NCBI GenBank assembly: GCA_031549265.1
Contig: JAVBQB010000001.1
Span: forward strand, 62,001-126,000
DNA from: JAVBQB01 sp031549265
Lineage (GTDB): Bacteria > Bacillota > Clostridia > Oscillospirales > JAVBQB01
Length of the DNA: 64,000 bases
Direction of reading: 5' to 3'
This document shows positions 34,690-43,091 of the stretch, piece by piece (the stretch's first letter is position 1; the number at the start of each line of letters is the position of its first letter). Position numbers and translations under genes: made by a program. The notes under the pieces are model-generated. The model saw only the letters and a program-made list of their open reading frames with translations. It had not been told where the DNA came from and did not search any database.

Positions 34690-35290
34690 GCAAACAGAGT
34701 AAATCTTACGGCTTAGGTTCGGTTGGCTTTCCCCGGCGCGTGCCCCTTGTCGCCAATCGGGTGGTTTCCCATTAAACACGCCGCCGCATCGTTACCGGAT
34801 GCGATACCGAATTACCACTTAGTCCGCACTGCAATCCTTTGTCTGCCCCCGAGAAATCTCAAGACAGCCTAGGTGTTTTCCACAACAGGCAAACCGTATC
34901 TTAGCCTCTTTTGCAGATATGGTTTCAAGGCGGTGACAACAGAGCGTTGGCCGTTGCTCTGAGGTCTGATTCCCTATCCGCCATAGCCACTCAAGGCAGG
35001 CTACTCTGCACACAGCACAAAATGTACCGCAATGCAGGTTTACACCCATTTCGTACGGGGTCAGCGGCAATCAGCGCGCAGCGCCCGCACAAGTATGGGT
35101 CTCCACGGTAAAGGGGTCGGTACCGCATGCCATTGCGGAGCGCCCCTGAACCTTAACCCCCAGCACCCACCCTAAACTGGGCGTATAAAGCAAGCACCAG
35201 GGACTTCATCGATGTGCCCTTAAACGGATTTTTAGGCCCGTCTTCAGACACGGCAGCTCTGACTAGGATACTGCGCCACTATTATGCATC
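34690..35290 (-). ncRNA. ole: OLE RNA (ornate, large, extremophilic RNA)
   Basis: About 600 nt with no supportable reading frame, a strong promoter just upstream and oapA just downstream. Stable helices are visible: CAGAGC/GCTCTG at 34940-34961 enclosed by GGCGG/CCGCC at 34929-34982, CGCATC/GATGCG around 34785-34803 with a CGGTAAC loop, and CCGCA/TGCGG near 35125-35140. OLE RNAs are about 600-700 nt, occur in anaerobic and extremophilic Firmicutes, sit between ispA/xseAB-type and dxs-type genes next to oapA, and form membrane ribonucleoproteins with OapA tied to Mg and stress adaptation. Ends are approximate. This fills the gene-free stretch 34647-35361. Confidence 0.82.
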
Positions 35291-35295
35291 TATAA

Positions 35296-35324
35296 ATTCT
35301 ACCACAAACGCGGGTCGATATCAA
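35296..35324 (-). promoter_or_regulatory. Sigma-A-type promoter of OLE RNA and downstream genes
   Basis: TTGATA, a 17-nt spacer and TAGAAT on the minus strand. The predicted start is near 35289. It would give OLE RNA independent of, or additional to, read-through from ispA-yuiD. Confidence 0.82.
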
Positions 35325-35361
35325 GCAGTATATCTTTACAAAAAGCAATTACAAAAAGTCC

Positions 35362-35808
35362 TCAGAACAGAAACGCGATGATAGCGCCCAGTGCCGAACC
35401 GGCAAGCACCTCGAGCGGGGTATGTCCGAGCAGCTCCTTTAGCTGGCGGCCGACGACGTTAGGCGTTGATTCTCCCCAGTGCGCCATCATGAAGTTTAGG
35501 ATTTTTGCCTGTTCTCCCGCCGCTCTCCTGACGTTGGAAGCGTCGTACATAACGATTACCGCGAAGGCTGCCGAGATGGCGAATTCCGGAGAGTCAATAC
35601 GGCAATAGCGCCCCACCGACACCGCAAGCGCTGTGACCAGCGCCGAATGTGAGCTGGGCATTCCTCCGCCGCCGAACAGTCTGTGCAAATCAAATCTTTT
35701 TTCCCTAATCAGCACGATGATCGCTTTGAGAATTTGCGCCGTGACAAAGGAGACCAATGTTGCTACAAGAATTTTGTTTCTAAATATTGACTCAAAAAAC
35801 TCTATCAA
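35362..35808 (-). CDS. Divergent PAP2 family protein (YuiD-like, DUF212)
   Basis: 148-residue membrane protein with a phosphatase-like core: KRFDLHRLFGGGGMPSSHSALVTALAVSVG, then EAGEQA-like RRAAGEQAKILN and the C-terminal GHTPLEVLAGSALG. These match the divergent PAP2/YuiD family; substrates are unknown, but an isoprenoid or lipid phosphate is plausible beside ispA. The start is a TTG with AAAGG 12 nt upstream, somewhat distant. It follows ispA by 9 nt. Confidence 0.85.
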   Translation of the reverse strand: MIEFFESIFRNKILVATLVSFVTAQILKAIIVLIREKRFDLHRLFGGGGMPSSHSALVTALAVSVGRYCRIDSPEFAISAAFAVIVMYDASNVRRAAGEQAKILNFMMAHWGESTPNVVGRQLKELLGHTPLEVLAGSALGAIIAFLF

Positions 35809-35817
35809 AAAATAATC

Positions 35818-36708
35818 TTACCTTTCTCTATGCGCAAGCTTGTCGGCAAACCATGTCAGAAAGCCGCTGCCTTCAATGCCGGACAAACTGTTTTTGGCGT
35901 CCTCGGTGAGGCTAGCAATATAACTCGAACATTTTTCTATACCCATAATTTTGACAAATGTGAGCTTATCGCACACTTCGGCGTCGTCAGCCGGATCGGC
36001 TGAGTCCGGATTGTCGCTGTCGGCGTCCATGATGTCGTCGCGAATCTGGAACGCGAGACCGAGCTTTTGAGAATACGAATGGGCGACCGACAGCTGGTCG
36101 ACGTCCGCGCCGGCCAGAATGCAGCCCGCCTGGGACGCCGCGCAGATCAGGGAGCCGGTTTTGAGATTGTGGATCTCGGTAACGGCATCGAGCGGAAGTG
36201 CGTCGCACTCGCTGTCGATATCCAGCATCTGCCCGCCTACCATACCAAACGCACCTGCGGCCCACGCGATGCAATGGGCGGCTTTTATGACCTTCATTGG
36301 ATCAATGCCCTCGATATTGTCAGGATCGAGCATGGTTTCGAAAGCCGCTGTCAACAGAGTATCGCCCGCGAGAACGGCCGTCGCCTCACCAAAGATTTTA
36401 TGGTTGGTGGGGCGTCCGCGCCGGAGGTCGTCGTCGTCCATGCTGGGTAAGTCGTCGTGTATAAGCGAATAGGTGTGAATCATTTCAATAGCGCAGGCGA
36501 ACGGGAGCGCCTTTTCGATATCCCCGCCAAAGAGCCTGCAAAACTCAAGGAGCAGAATGGGTCTGACCCGTTTTCCGCCGCCGAAAAGGCTGTACTGCGC
36601 GGCGTCGATGACTCTGGCCTGGGCAATGGGGACGCTCGGAAAATAATACTCGAGGTTTTCGTCTATCAGGCTGATGTATTTGTTATACTGTTCCTCAAAC
36701 GTCATCAT
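35818..36708 (-). CDS. ispA: Polyprenyl synthetase, farnesyl diphosphate synthase type
   Basis: Condenses DMAPP and IPP to geranyl and farnesyl diphosphate. 296 residues with GGGKRVRP near 43-50, the first Asp-rich motif DDLPSMDDDDLRRG (from Asp85) with the two-residue insertion typical of short-chain type, and the second motif FQIRDDIMDAD. The stop of xseB overlaps its start; ATG ATG leaves a choice of 36708 or 36705. It supplies UppS. Confidence 0.96.
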   Translation of the reverse strand: MMTFEEQYNKYISLIDENLEYYFPSVPIAQARVIDAAQYSLFGGGKRVRPILLLEFCRLFGGDIEKALPFACAIEMIHTYSLIHDDLPSMDDDDLRRGRPTNHKIFGEATAVLAGDTLLTAAFETMLDPDNIEGIDPMKVIKAAHCIAWAAGAFGMVGGQMLDIDSECDALPLDAVTEIHNLKTGSLICAASQAGCILAGADVDQLSVAHSYSQKLGLAFQIRDDIMDADSDNPDSADPADDAEVCDKLTFVKIMGIEKCSSYIASLTEDAKNSLSGIEGSGFLTWFADKLAHRER

Positions 36709-36949
36709 CGTTAACCTCCGGTGTAAGCGTATTGTTTTCAGACCCGTTTGCGTTATCCGGTTTGGCGCTGGTGAGCAGCGAGATTTTTTGCTCGGCGTCT
36801 TTCAGCAGGCTTTCGCAGCGGCGGACGAGTGAGGTCGCCTCCTCAAACATGGCAAGCGCGTCGTCCAGCGCGATTTCGCCGCGTTCGAGCAGGTTGACAA
36901 TCTCGTCAATGCGGATCATCGCCTGTTCAAAGGATTTCGGTTTTTGCAT
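36695..36949 (-). CDS. xseB: Exodeoxyribonuclease VII small subunit
   Basis: 84-residue helical subunit of ExoVII, with the family pattern FEQAMIRIDEIVNLLERGEIALDDAL near the N-terminus and a C-terminal Asn/Asp-rich tail. It overlaps xseA by 23 nt and ispA by 14 nt, pointing to coupled translation. Confidence 0.95.
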   Translation of the reverse strand: MQKPKSFEQAMIRIDEIVNLLERGEIALDDALAMFEEATSLVRRCESLLKDAEQKISLLTSAKPDNANGSENNTLTPEVNDDDV

Positions 36950-38183
36950 CTGCGTTCTCCCTGTCGGACTGACGAACCGAAATATTCACTACTTCACAAT
37001 CGAGAGTCCCGTCAAATAATCGTACTGTAACGGCGTCTCCAGCGGCGGTCTGCGCGACGCTGCGCAAGGTTTCGCCTTTTGCATTCGCGACCACGCCGTA
37101 ACCTCTGGTAAGGATGGCCAGCGGACTCATCGCTTCGAGCTTTGATGCATTTTTGACAAACGCCACACGCCTGTTATAAATAGCCCGGGCTCCGGCGGAC
37201 GACAGCCGCTCTGTCGAGAGCTTCAGCATTTGCGCCTTAACGGTCAGATAGTGCGACGGATCGCGCAGCGCCTTCCGCTCTTTTTGCTGGTTAAGCCTGG
37301 ATTCAAGGCTGCTGATCCTGGAGCGCATAGCGGCGGTTATCCTCTCGGCGTTGTAATCAAGCAGGTACTTAACGTCAAGAATGTCCGGAGTGACCAGCTC
37401 GGCGGCGTGCGACGGTGTGGACGCGCGCGCGTCGGCGACAAAGTCCGCGATTGTGACGTCGGGTTCATGCCCCACGGCCGATACAATGGGCAACGGACAC
37501 GCGAAGATCTCGCGGGCAACCTGTTCGTCGTTGAATGCCCAGAGATCCTCCAGCGATCCGCCGCCGCGGCCTACTATGGCGACATCGGCAATTCTTCGGC
37601 TGCCGAACAGGCGGATGGCGGCGCGGATTTCCGCCGGCGCTTCTTCACCCTGGACGCGGACCGGAATAATTATGATGTGAGCCGGAGGCCAGCGCCGCCC
37701 GATGATCCGGATCATATCCTGGACAACGGCGCCTGTCGGCGATGTTATAAGAGCAATGCGCCTGGGATACGCGGGAAGTGGCAGCTTATTCTCTTTTGAA
37801 AAAAGCCCCTCTTTGTCAAGCGACTGCTTCAGCTGCTCAAAAGCAAGATAGAGCGAGCCGAGTCCTTCGGGACTGATGTCGGAGCAATAAAGCTGATATG
37901 ATCCGTCGCGCGGGAAACAGGAAACGCGCCCCTGCGCAATGACTTTGAGCCCGTCACCCGGTTTGAAGCGGAGTTTTTTCGCGTCGCGGTCAAACATAAC
38001 ACAGCGGATGGACGCGCTTTCGTCCTTAAGCGAAAAATACATGTGTCCGCTCGAATGCGCCTTGAAGTTGGAAAGCTCGCCGCCGACATATATGTTTTGC
38101 AGCACGGAGTCCGAGGTCATCAGAGCCTTGATGTGATTGTTAACCTGTGTGACTGTAAGTATTTTTGTGTCTTCGGCGATCAT
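36927..38183 (-). CDS. xseA: Exodeoxyribonuclease VII large subunit
   Basis: Single-strand-specific exonuclease. 418 residues: N-terminal OB-fold (about 8-105, with VGGELSNFKAHSSGHMYFSLKD), catalytic domain with ALITSPTGAVVQDM, VGRGGGSLEDLWAFNDE and SAVGHEPDVTIADFVADARASTPSHAAE, then a helical region and the C-terminal LTRGYGVV segment. Its ATG overlaps the nusB stop as ATGA. Confidence 0.97.
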   Translation of the reverse strand: MIAEDTKILTVTQVNNHIKALMTSDSVLQNIYVGGELSNFKAHSSGHMYFSLKDESASIRCVMFDRDAKKLRFKPGDGLKVIAQGRVSCFPRDGSYQLYCSDISPEGLGSLYLAFEQLKQSLDKEGLFSKENKLPLPAYPRRIALITSPTGAVVQDMIRIIGRRWPPAHIIIIPVRVQGEEAPAEIRAAIRLFGSRRIADVAIVGRGGGSLEDLWAFNDEQVAREIFACPLPIVSAVGHEPDVTIADFVADARASTPSHAAELVTPDILDVKYLLDYNAERITAAMRSRISSLESRLNQQKERKALRDPSHYLTVKAQMLKLSTERLSSAGARAIYNRRVAFVKNASKLEAMSPLAILTRGYGVVANAKGETLRSVAQTAAGDAVTVRLFDGTLDCEVVNISVRQSDRENADAKTEIL

Positions 38184-38641
38184 TTGCCTTCACCGGTCTC
38201 GGCGCGCCAAAATGACCCCAGTATGCCGTTAATAAACGAAGCCGCTTCCTTGGATTCGTATATTTTCGCGAGCTCGACCGCGGCGTCTATTGAGGCGCTG
38301 TCCGGGATGTCCGGCATATACAGTATTTCGTATATGCTGACCCGCAGTATTGACGCGGTTATGCGGGACATACGCCCGACCTCCCAGCCGATGGCGTGCT
38401 TCTCGATATAGCCGTCAAGCTCCGGCCAATGCTCGTTGACGCCGGAAACGACCTGCTTAATATAGCCTGATTGCGCGGCAATTAAGTCGTGCGTATATAT
38501 ATCGTCTTCGGCTTCGAGTCCGCGCAAATAGTCGTCCGACAGTCTGAGGCTCAAAAATTCATCAATAGCCTTGCCGCCGGAGTATCCCAATTCATAAACG
38601 AACCGCACTGCCAGCTCGCGGGCGGATATTCTGCTGTTCAA
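38180..38641 (-). CDS. nusB: Transcription antitermination factor NusB
   Basis: All-helical RNA-binding factor pairing with NusE/S10 in rRNA antitermination. 153 residues beginning LNSRISARELAVRFVYELGYSG from a TTG with GAGG six nt upstream, ending in PDSASIDAAVELAKIYESKEAASFINGILG. The longer frame to 38683 lies over a -10-like TATAAT (38675-38680), so the TTG is preferred. It heads the operon into the OLE locus. Confidence 0.93.
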   Translation of the reverse strand: MNSRISARELAVRFVYELGYSGGKAIDEFLSLRLSDDYLRGLEAEDDIYTHDLIAAQSGYIKQVVSGVNEHWPELDGYIEKHAIGWEVGRMSRITASILRVSIYEILYMPDIPDSASIDAAVELAKIYESKEAASFINGILGSFWRAETGEGK

Positions 38642-38732
38642 AACACACCTCAAAAATTTTGATTTTATAGTATTATTATACACAAAAAAAGATAAAAATA
38701 AATATCAATCTCCAGACCGTGACAAACCAATA

Positions 38733-38756
38733 GAGCCGCCAGGCTTGCGGCGGCTC
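38733..38756 (-). terminator. Hairpin after the Asp23 gene
   Basis: A perfect 8-bp stem GAGCCGCC/GGCGGCTC with an 8-nt loop, followed by TATTGGTTTGT on the minus strand. The short U tract makes it a moderate terminator. Confidence 0.6.
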
Positions 38757-38779
38757 AAATCGGAGCTTTGAAGCGATCT

Positions 38780-39181
38780 TTATTTTTCTGTTATGCGCTC
38801 AGGAGTTTTGGATTCTTTGTCAAAAACAATACCGCTGATGTGGACGTTGACAGCGCTCACGGTCAGTCCGGTCATCGATGTGATCGTGCTGGAAACTGAA
38901 TCCTGCACCGCTTTCGCGACGTCAATAACGGTATGCCCGTATTTGACCAGCAGGTGAACGTCGGCGATGACGGCATCCTCTTCCAGCTGAAGCCTGACGC
39001 CTTTTGTGAGGTTTTTGCGTCCGAGCAGTTCGGAGATATCCATTCCACCCGCGGCGGCAAGACCCGCAACGCCCGAAACGTCTGCGGTAGCCAGCGCCGC
39101 GATGGAGGCGATCACTTCTTCTGCGATGTTGATTGTGCCGCGCTCATCTTTTGTTGAGACGTAATCCTTGTTGTCAGCCAC
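38780..39181 (-). CDS. Asp23/Gls24 family envelope stress protein (YqhY-like)
   Basis: 133-residue protein with the Asp23 pattern GTINIAEEVIASIAALATADVSGVAGL, VRLQLEEDAVIADVHLLVKYG and VSAVNVHISGIVFD. YqhY-type members sit next to nusB and are linked to fatty-acid or envelope homeostasis. The start GTG 39181 follows GAGGTGAATACC; the open frame continues to 39190. It has its own promoter. Confidence 0.9.
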   Translation of the reverse strand: MADNKDYVSTKDERGTINIAEEVIASIAALATADVSGVAGLAAAGGMDISELLGRKNLTKGVRLQLEEDAVIADVHLLVKYGHTVIDVAKAVQDSVSSTITSMTGLTVSAVNVHISGIVFDKESKTPERITEK

Positions 39182-39224
39182 GGTATTCACCTCATGTTGT
39201 AAATTGTTAATCTGATTTCATTAT

Positions 39225-39253
39225 AGTATAACACAATTGCGGCGCTTATACAA
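39225..39253 (-). promoter_or_regulatory. Sigma-A-type promoter of the Asp23 gene
   Basis: TTGTAT, a 17-nt spacer and TATACT on the minus strand, about 44 nt upstream of the GTG. Confidence 0.75.
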
Positions 39254-39334
39254 GCTTGATCATCCGAGACGTGTGTGAAAATATACCAGTTACGCAGAAG
39301 TTTATTTGGGGATTCTGTAAAAATTGAAGCTAAA

Positions 39335-39380
39335 AGCGCCCTCGGGCAAATCCGGTTATCCGGACTGGCCTTTTGGGCGC
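39335..39380 (-). terminator. Terminator of the spoIIIA operon
   Basis: A long interrupted stem with outer arms GCGCCC/GGGCGC and an inner TCCGGAT-AACCGGA pairing, followed on the minus strand by TTTTAGC. Confidence 0.65.
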
Positions 39381-39486
39381 AGAAATCATTCCCCGCCGGC
39401 GCAGAATAAATATGCACGCAGAATACTTATTCATTGCGTAAAATCAACATGCTGCCAGACAACGAAAATGACTGCATTAATATACA

Positions 39487-40089
39487 TTAACTCTTCGCGT
39501 TGAGAACTTTTATCTTATCCGGAGCCGCGTCTGTTTCTCCTTTGACGATGTCCTTAATTCTGGCTACGTCGGTTGCGTTCAGGTTGCCGGCTTCGGTGGC
39601 GACAACTATACTGATACCCTCGGCGCCTATGTAAGCCACGCAGTCGATAAATCCTTTTGCCTTTACCAGACCCTCGATCCGCGCTTCCTTCATGACGGTG
39701 TCAGCCAGCTTGCTGTATTCTTTTGAGGCCGCGTCCTTGGCTTCCTGAGTCGTTTCCTTGGATGCCGCGGCGGTGTTGAGTAGATCGGTGGCGCTGTCGC
39801 GGGCTTGCTGACGGGCGAGGCGGGCGCTGTCAAAATAACTGGAATGGCCGTCGTCCTCGAGTACTGTTTCAAGCGCGGCGCCGGGATCGGGCACCTGTCC
39901 GGCAACCGGACTTGCCGCGGTGTCAAGCGGCTGAGTGTCGGTCGATGGCGCGCCGACAGATTGTCCGCTGTTTACGCCGATAAAGGCACTCGGGTCATCA
40001 GTCCGGTTATACTGCCAATTGAGATAGACCGCTACACAGACAAAAAGCGCAACCGTGGCGACTACCGCGTTTCTTTTCCAAGATTTCAC
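39487..40089 (-). CDS. spoIIIAH: Stage III sporulation protein AH
   Basis: Mother-cell half of the SpoIIIAH-SpoIIQ channel. 200 residues: short cytosolic basic start (KSWKRNA), one helix at about 9-27, a Pro/Ser-rich linker, and a YscJ/FliF-like ring-building domain at 90-200 (ARQQARDSATDLLNT...CVAYIGAEGISIVV). The start is GTG 40089 behind AGGAGGG. It lies 152 nt after spoIIIAG, the widest gap in the operon. No spoIIQ is in the window. Confidence 0.93.
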   Translation of the reverse strand: MKSWKRNAVVATVALFVCVAVYLNWQYNRTDDPSAFIGVNSGQSVGAPSTDTQPLDTAASPVAGQVPDPGAALETVLEDDGHSSYFDSARLARQQARDSATDLLNTAAASKETTQEAKDAASKEYSKLADTVMKEARIEGLVKAKGFIDCVAYIGAEGISIVVATEAGNLNATDVARIKDIVKGETDAAPDKIKVLNAKS

Positions 40090-40241
40090 TAGAATCCCTC
40101 CTGATTTTAATAGCAATACTTTTTGTATTTCGCTCAATTTCTGCCATGAATGTCAATGGAATATATATATACGCGAAGTAATACTACTTCCCTCCCCTTT
40201 TGAAATCCGCTCAGCCAAGCGTTATCGCCATACTATGAAAA

Positions 40242-40787
40242 CTAGTCCGATTTCATTTTTAGTACAACGATTTTGTCGGTGCCGAGTCCGAGCAGTGACG
40301 AAACCGCATCCACGACCCGCAGCTTCACGCCGGCGTCGTCGGCGCCGTCGCAAATAATTAGCGCGCCCTTGTATTCGGGATAGAGGCACTTAATCACGAG
40401 CGGCTCCTGGCCGCCGGAAGATTTGGATACCAGCACCGGCTGGTATTCCTGGTCGGAACTCGACGGGCTCTGGACGCTGCCGTCATACCTGTTGCTGTTC
40501 CGCACTTCGTTTGCGTAAATTACCTCACTGCCGGTTTTAAGCGAAAGCGTGGCCTTAACCCTGCCGACTCCGGCAATCTGGGCGAGAGCCGATTCGATTT
40601 TGGCCTCGTCTGGCTCCGTCGACGGCAGCTGACCGGCTGCCGACTGCTGCGGCGTCTCCGGTGCGGGAGCACTTTGTCCTGTGGGAAGCAGCAGAAAAAT
40701 TATTCCGACTGCGACGATGATTAACAGAAATTTATATTTGTTCAGCAGTGTTTTGGTTTTTTTCAGCATATCGCCCCACGCTGGCAT
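40242..40787 (-). CDS. spoIIIAG: Stage III sporulation protein AG
   Basis: Ring-forming component of the feeding-tube channel. 181 residues with a basic N-terminus, one membrane helix near 19-37 (FLLIIVAVGIIFLLLP), a Pro/Ala/Gln-rich linker and a C-terminal domain with IAGVGRVKATLSLKTGSE and GALIICDGADDAGVKLRVVDAVSSLLGL. The start ATG 40787 follows GAGGTG; the longer frame upstream lies inside spoIIIAF. Confidence 0.93.
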   Translation of the reverse strand: MPAWGDMLKKTKTLLNKYKFLLIIVAVGIIFLLLPTGQSAPAPETPQQSAAGQLPSTEPDEAKIESALAQIAGVGRVKATLSLKTGSEVIYANEVRNSNRYDGSVQSPSSSDQEYQPVLVSKSSGGQEPLVIKCLYPEYKGALIICDGADDAGVKLRVVDAVSSLLGLGTDKIVVLKMKSD

Positions 40788-40791
40788 ATGG

Positions 40792-41280
40792 TCACCTCTT
40801 TGTCTTCCAGTATTGTCTGTTCGCGGGGATTGCGCATTCGCTTTCGATGATGCGCGAGACCGCGTTTCTTCCGGCTGCATCTCCGTCATAGTAGATTTCG
40901 GCGGACCACGGGTAGGGGTATCCGCCGTCAACGGGTCTGGCCTCGACCCGAACCTGGATCTCAAGGCCAAGCTCCCGGGCTTTGTTCAATATATATTCGG
41001 ACGTGCGGTCTTGTATGATGGCTTTAACGTATTTGTCGTTAACTTGTCCGATTTTTTCGGAATAGTTGTTTTTTAATGCGTCATATTGGGTTGTATAAAG
41101 GGAAAGCTTGCCGACGTCCAGTCCGGTAAAGGGGCTTATCACAGCGAGAATAATTACAAGACCAGCCGTCATCTGCGCAACCTTGCGTATGGGGCCGCTC
41201 TGAACTAGCGAGGTCGCAACTGCGGCCAGTATTCCCGCCGCGGTCACGGCCACGATCCATTTGTACAGCCAGTCAAGCAA
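40792..41280 (-). CDS. spoIIIAF: Stage III sporulation protein AF
   Basis: 162 residues with two membrane helices (about 8-27 and 35-54, ILAVISPFTGLDVGKL after the second) and a soluble C-terminal domain of ring-building type. The start is TTG with GGGGGG upstream. It lies between AE and AG in the canonical order. Confidence 0.92.
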   Translation of the reverse strand: MLDWLYKWIVAVTAAGILAAVATSLVQSGPIRKVAQMTAGLVIILAVISPFTGLDVGKLSLYTTQYDALKNNYSEKIGQVNDKYVKAIIQDRTSEYILNKARELGLEIQVRVEARPVDGGYPYPWSAEIYYDGDAAGRNAVSRIIESECAIPANRQYWKTKR

Positions 41281-41315
41281 GACGGGCTCCCCCCTTTCGG
41301 CATTGCGACGCCGGA

Positions 41316-42437
41316 CTATACCGGGCTGACAGCGGATATAGCTGACGCGATGGAAATGATTATCAACAGCGCGGAAGTCGCCGACATTGCGAGTATCAGC
41401 GCGAACGCTCCGGCCAGGTTGTCAATAAATCCCGCGATTCGCTCATCGTTCAGCGTTCCGGAAAGCGCCGCCGCTATTTTGAAGACGATATACCTTGCCG
41501 CCAGCTGCAAAAACGGGACGATGCACGTTGCGATAATTCCGAGCATTCCGAAAACACCGATGCTGTTTTTAAGTATTCCGGTGCTGGTGATAACAGTTTC
41601 TGCGGCGTCGGATACAATTCCGCCGACAACCGGGATCACGTTTGATATCGCGAACCTCGCGCCTTTGATCGCGAGCGCATCCGCTCCGCCGGAAATGATT
41701 CCGGTTATGGTAAGGTATGATATAAAGCCGGTCAGCATCAGTGAAAGCGACCAGATACACAGCCACTTGATAAACGAGCACATCCTGCTGAGTATGTTGT
41801 TGCCGACTGCCGCGTTTGCCGCGCACAGGGCGATATATATGTATACAAGCGGAAAGAAAAAGCGCGAAATCGTAGTCAGCAGTACGTCTGAAAACAGCAT
41901 GGTGGCTGCGTGCCGAGCCGCCGCCTGCATGGGTGAGCCGGACGCTGCGATTGCGGCAGTTAGCGTCGGCAGCAGCGTTTTGGAGAACGTGTCAATCGTG
42001 GTTATGACGGATCTGCCGATATTCATCAGGCCGTTGACGTCTCCCGCGATAACGCCGCAAATGGCGAGAACTCCGACAATCGGGACAAACGATTTTGAGG
42101 AGGACGGCCCGTTTTCGTGCAGAGGTGCGGCGACGGCGCAAAGCACGGAAATAATTATGAGCATGACCGCGCTCCGCACTGCGTCCGAGACGATACCGCC
42201 CAATTGCCTGTTCAGCGACTCGAAAATTCCGCCGAGAGCATTATCCAGGTTGACGGACGCCGAGTCCACGCCGTCCAGCATTTTTTTGGCGTCTGAGGGG
42301 AGCGCGTGTTCGATCCTTTCGGTCTCCAGCGCCTCGGCCTGATCTGCCGCGAGTTCCTGATCGGTTGCCAGAGCGACACCGGCGAGAGTCAGTATGAGCA
42401 GCGGCAGAATGGCTGCAAAAATACATATTTTCTTCAT
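41316..42437 (-). CDS. spoIIIAE: Stage III sporulation protein AE
   Basis: Polytopic channel component. 373 residues with a signal-like N-terminus (cleavage near ALATD), an Asp/Glu-rich soluble stretch and about seven membrane segments, containing GVLAICGVIAGDVNGLMNIG and PVVGGIVSDAAETVITS. It starts 4 nt after the spoIIIAD stop. Confidence 0.95.
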   Translation of the reverse strand: MKKICIFAAILPLLILTLAGVALATDQELAADQAEALETERIEHALPSDAKKMLDGVDSASVNLDNALGGIFESLNRQLGGIVSDAVRSAVMLIIISVLCAVAAPLHENGPSSSKSFVPIVGVLAICGVIAGDVNGLMNIGRSVITTIDTFSKTLLPTLTAAIAASGSPMQAAARHAATMLFSDVLLTTISRFFFPLVYIYIALCAANAAVGNNILSRMCSFIKWLCIWSLSLMLTGFISYLTITGIISGGADALAIKGARFAISNVIPVVGGIVSDAAETVITSTGILKNSIGVFGMLGIIATCIVPFLQLAARYIVFKIAAALSGTLNDERIAGFIDNLAGAFALILAMSATSALLIIISIASAISAVSPV

Positions 42438-42441
42438 ACGC

Positions 42442-42831
42442 TTAACTCATAAATGACACGATCATGTCCAGCACCGACGAGAGCAGCGGCAGCGCGACAT
42501 AAATAGCGGCGACCGTTCCGGCGAATTCCACGCCGGAAGCGACGGATGACTGCCCGGCGTCCCGGCAGACGTCTGACGCTATTTTCGCGACAATCGCGAT
42601 ACCCAGCGTTTTCAGCAGCGGCGACAGTATCGCCGGAGAAACACCGGCAATATCGGATAGCTTGTTGATAAACGCGACAACGCTTGACATGCTCGAGAAC
42701 ATCAAGGTCAGTATTACGGCTACAGCGGATATTCCCAACATAATGGTGAATTCCGAACCGCCCTTACTGATTACCAGACCCGCAAGCGCGGTAACAACGG
42801 CAATCGCCGCAATCTTTAGTATTTCGTCCAT
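42442..42831 (-). CDS. spoIIIAD: Stage III sporulation protein AD
   Basis: 129-residue protein with four membrane segments and the typical opening MDEILKIAAIAVVTALAG. The canonical position is between AC and AE, with 2 nt to the AC stop. Confidence 0.94.
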   Translation of the reverse strand: MDEILKIAAIAVVTALAGLVISKGGSEFTIMLGISAVAVILTLMFSSMSSVVAFINKLSDIAGVSPAILSPLLKTLGIAIVAKIASDVCRDAGQSSVASGVEFAGTVAAIYVALPLLSSVLDMIVSFMS

Positions 42832-42833
42832 GG

Positions 42834-43028
42834 TCAGAACCCGAACAGCGACTTGACCATATCAAAGAGACGGCTGATCTCTTGAATAATTATCATTAAA
42901 ACCACGATCAAACCCGCCAGCGTGGTCATGAGCGCCTGCTCCTCCCTGCCTGATCGAGACAAAAGCTGATTGAGCACCGCAACCAGGATTCCGATCGCCG
43001 CGATTTTGAAAATCAAATCAACTTGCAT
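42834..43028 (-). CDS. spoIIIAC: Stage III sporulation protein AC
   Basis: 64-residue two-helix protein starting MQVDLIFKIAAIGILVAVLN, a standard SpoIIIAC length and opening. The start at 43028 is preferred over an open frame to 43076 because the conserved text begins there. Confidence 0.94.
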   Translation of the reverse strand: MQVDLIFKIAAIGILVAVLNQLLSRSGREEQALMTTLAGLIVVLMIIIQEISRLFDMVKSLFGF

Positions 43029-43091
43029 AACAACCCGCCATTTCAAATGAATTTTAGACTTTTCGGCATTGGACATCGTAAAATCCGTCGG

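Noticed and set aside
34819..35111. Short open frames of 66-83 codons inside the OLE region
   Set aside because: No ribosome binding sites, Cys/Arg-rich composition without family resemblance, and the DNA shows RNA helices instead.
41350..42342. 330-codon open frame on plus, antisense to spoIIIAE
   Set aside because: Shadow of the SpoIIIAE frame; no Shine-Dalgarno and no protein family features.
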